In this document: positions 4,641-5,470 of the stretch, piece after piece
Position numbering within the stretch: the first letter of the stretch is position 1
How the letters are laid out: every line of letters starts with the position of its first letter
NCBI GenBank assembly: GCA_019245555.1
Contig: JAFARH010000187.1
Span: forward strand, 1 to 5,470
DNA: 5,470 nucleotides
Source: Betaproteobacteria bacterium
Lineage (GTDB): Bacteria > Pseudomonadota > Gammaproteobacteria > Burkholderiales > SG8-39
Direction of reading: 5' to 3'
Notes under the pieces: generated by a model
Database searches by the model: none
Told to the model about the DNA's origin: nothing
What the model saw: the letters and a program-made list of their open reading frames with translations, nothing else
Made by a program: the position numbers and the translations under genes

Positions 4641-5470
4641 GCTCTTCACGCCCCTCCAGATCGGCGGCGTCACGCTGCCCAACCGCATCGCCATCTCGCC
4701 CATGTGCGAGTACCAGGCCGACGACGGCTCCATGAACGACTGGCACCTGATCCATCTCGGCCAGCTCGCCTATAGCGGCGCCGGCCTGATGATGCTCGAG
4801 GCGACGCACGTGACGCGCGAAGGGCGCATCACGCACAAGTGCGCGGGACTCTATGACGAACACAACGAGGCCGCGATGGCTCGCGTCATCGCCGCGTGCC
4901 GGCGCCTCGGAAAGAATCCGATCGGCATCCAGCTCGCGCACGCCGGGCGCAAGGCGTCGTCGCAGGTACCGTGGGAAGGCCGCGAATGGCTGCGCGCCGA
5001 TCAATCGCCGTGGATCACGGTGGCACCGTCGGCGATTCCGTACGGCGAAGGCTGGCACGTGCCGCACGAATTGTCTGTACCGGAGATACGAACCCAGGTC
5101 GAGGCGTTCGTCGCTTCCACCGTCCGCTCGAAGCGCATCGGCTTCGACGTGGTCGAGCTGCACTCGGCCCACGGGTATCTGCTGCATCAGTTCCTCTCGC
5201 CGCTCTCGAACAAGCGCACCGACGAATACGGCAAGAACCGGATGAAATTTCCGCTCGAGGTCGCAGCCGCGGTGCGCGAGTCCTGGCCAAAGGATCGCGG
5301 CCTCGGCGCGCGCATCAGCGCGAACGACTGGGCCGAAGGCGGCGCGGGACCGGACGATGCGATCGCCTACGCCAAGGAGCTGAAGCGCATCGGCTTCGAC
5401 TATGTGTGCGTGTCGACCGGCGGGCTCGTCGGGCAGGCGAAGATGCCGCCTTCCGTCGAGGGCTACCAGG
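4627..5470 (+). CDS. NADH:flavin oxidoreductase, Old Yellow Enzyme family, YqjM-like (3' truncated)
   Basis: The gene runs off the right edge with 281 residues visible; family members are usually 340-370. It is an FMN-dependent (alpha/beta)8-barrel ene-reductase type protein. The N-terminus reads LFTPLQIGG then LPNRIAISPMCEY. Cys27 and Tyr29 match the flavin-tuning Cys and Tyr of the thermophilic-like (YqjM) class. Other family residues are Gln102 and HAGRK (105-109), the H-x-x-H-x-Y signature at His179, His182 and Tyr184 for substrate carbonyl binding and proton donation, then FLSPLSNKRTDEYG and the R-I-S-A-N-D strand. Such enzymes reduce activated C=C bonds with NAD(P)H; relatives act in 2-aminobenzoyl-CoA metabolism. 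TTG 4627 is the start because nothing else lies between pxpA and the conserved opening, and an AAGGA site precedes it. The 14-bp overlap with pxpA suggests the same transcript. The substrate is unknown. Confidence 0.92.
   Translation, partial: MPLPKLFTPLQIGGVTLPNRIAISPMCEYQADDGSMNDWHLIHLGQLAYSGAGLMMLEATHVTREGRITHKCAGLYDEHNEAAMARVIAACRRLGKNPIGIQLAHAGRKASSQVPWEGREWLRADQSPWITVAPSAIPYGEGWHVPHELSVPEIRTQVEAFVASTVRSKRIGFDVVELHSAHGYLLHQFLSPLSNKRTDEYGKNRMKFPLEVAAAVRESWPKDRGLGARISANDWAEGGAGPDDAIAYAKELKRIGFDYVCVSTGGLVGQAKMPPSVEGYQ

Noticed and set aside
4606..5187. 193-residue open frame on the minus strand opposite the flavin oxidoreductase
   Set aside because: It is antisense to a gene with clear OYE motifs, has no plausible ribosome binding site or family motif, and its composition is typical of a GC-rich shadow.
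1..5470. CRISPR array, tRNA/rRNA genes, riboswitch or insertion sequence
   Set aside because: No spaced direct repeats, cloverleaf-like sequence, transposase frame or sizeable untranslated region is present; nearly all of the window is coding.

Overview
The window is a GC-rich, densely packed piece of bacterial chromosome. Every recognisable gene is on the + strand, and most neighbours overlap by a few bases. GC-rich third positions, ATGA overlaps, GTG/TTG starts and the protein families present fit a proteobacterium, most plausibly a betaproteobacterium (Burkholderiales-like). That assignment is inference, since no phylogenetic marker is present. Both ends are cut inside genes: a thiamine-diphosphate (ThDP) enzyme on the left and an Old Yellow Enzyme-type flavin oxidoreductase on the right.

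Layout. (i) 3-929: C-terminal part of a ThDP-dependent enzyme of the acetolactate synthase / benzoylformate decarboxylase superfamily. (ii) 949-2158: three small genes that together make a nitrile hydratase / thiocyanate hydrolase family enzyme. They are a protein matching the N-terminal half of the beta subunit, a protein matching the SH3-like C-terminal half of the beta subunit, and an alpha subunit with the C-T-L-C-S-C metal-binding claw. (iii) 2151-4640: a complete 5-oxoprolinase set in the order pxpB, pxpC, pxpA. (iv) 4627-5470: the first three quarters of a YqjM-like NADH:flavin oxidoreductase. The only real intergenic gap, 49 bp between pxpC and pxpA, is almost filled by a long near-perfect palindrome.

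The overlaps (ATGA at three junctions, 8 bp at alpha/pxpB, 14 bp at pxpA/oxidoreductase) point to one transcript with translational coupling. No promoter or rho-independent terminator is visible, so the operon starts upstream and continues downstream. Taken together it looks like a catabolic operon: a cobalt-type hydratase turns a nitrile (or thiocyanate-like compound) into an amide, an ATP-dependent 5-oxoprolinase-type enzyme opens or hydrolyses a cyclic or related amide, and a ThDP lyase/decarboxylase and a flavin reductase act on the carbon skeleton. The individual families are secure. The joint pathway and its substrate are unknown and are the most interesting aspect of the window.
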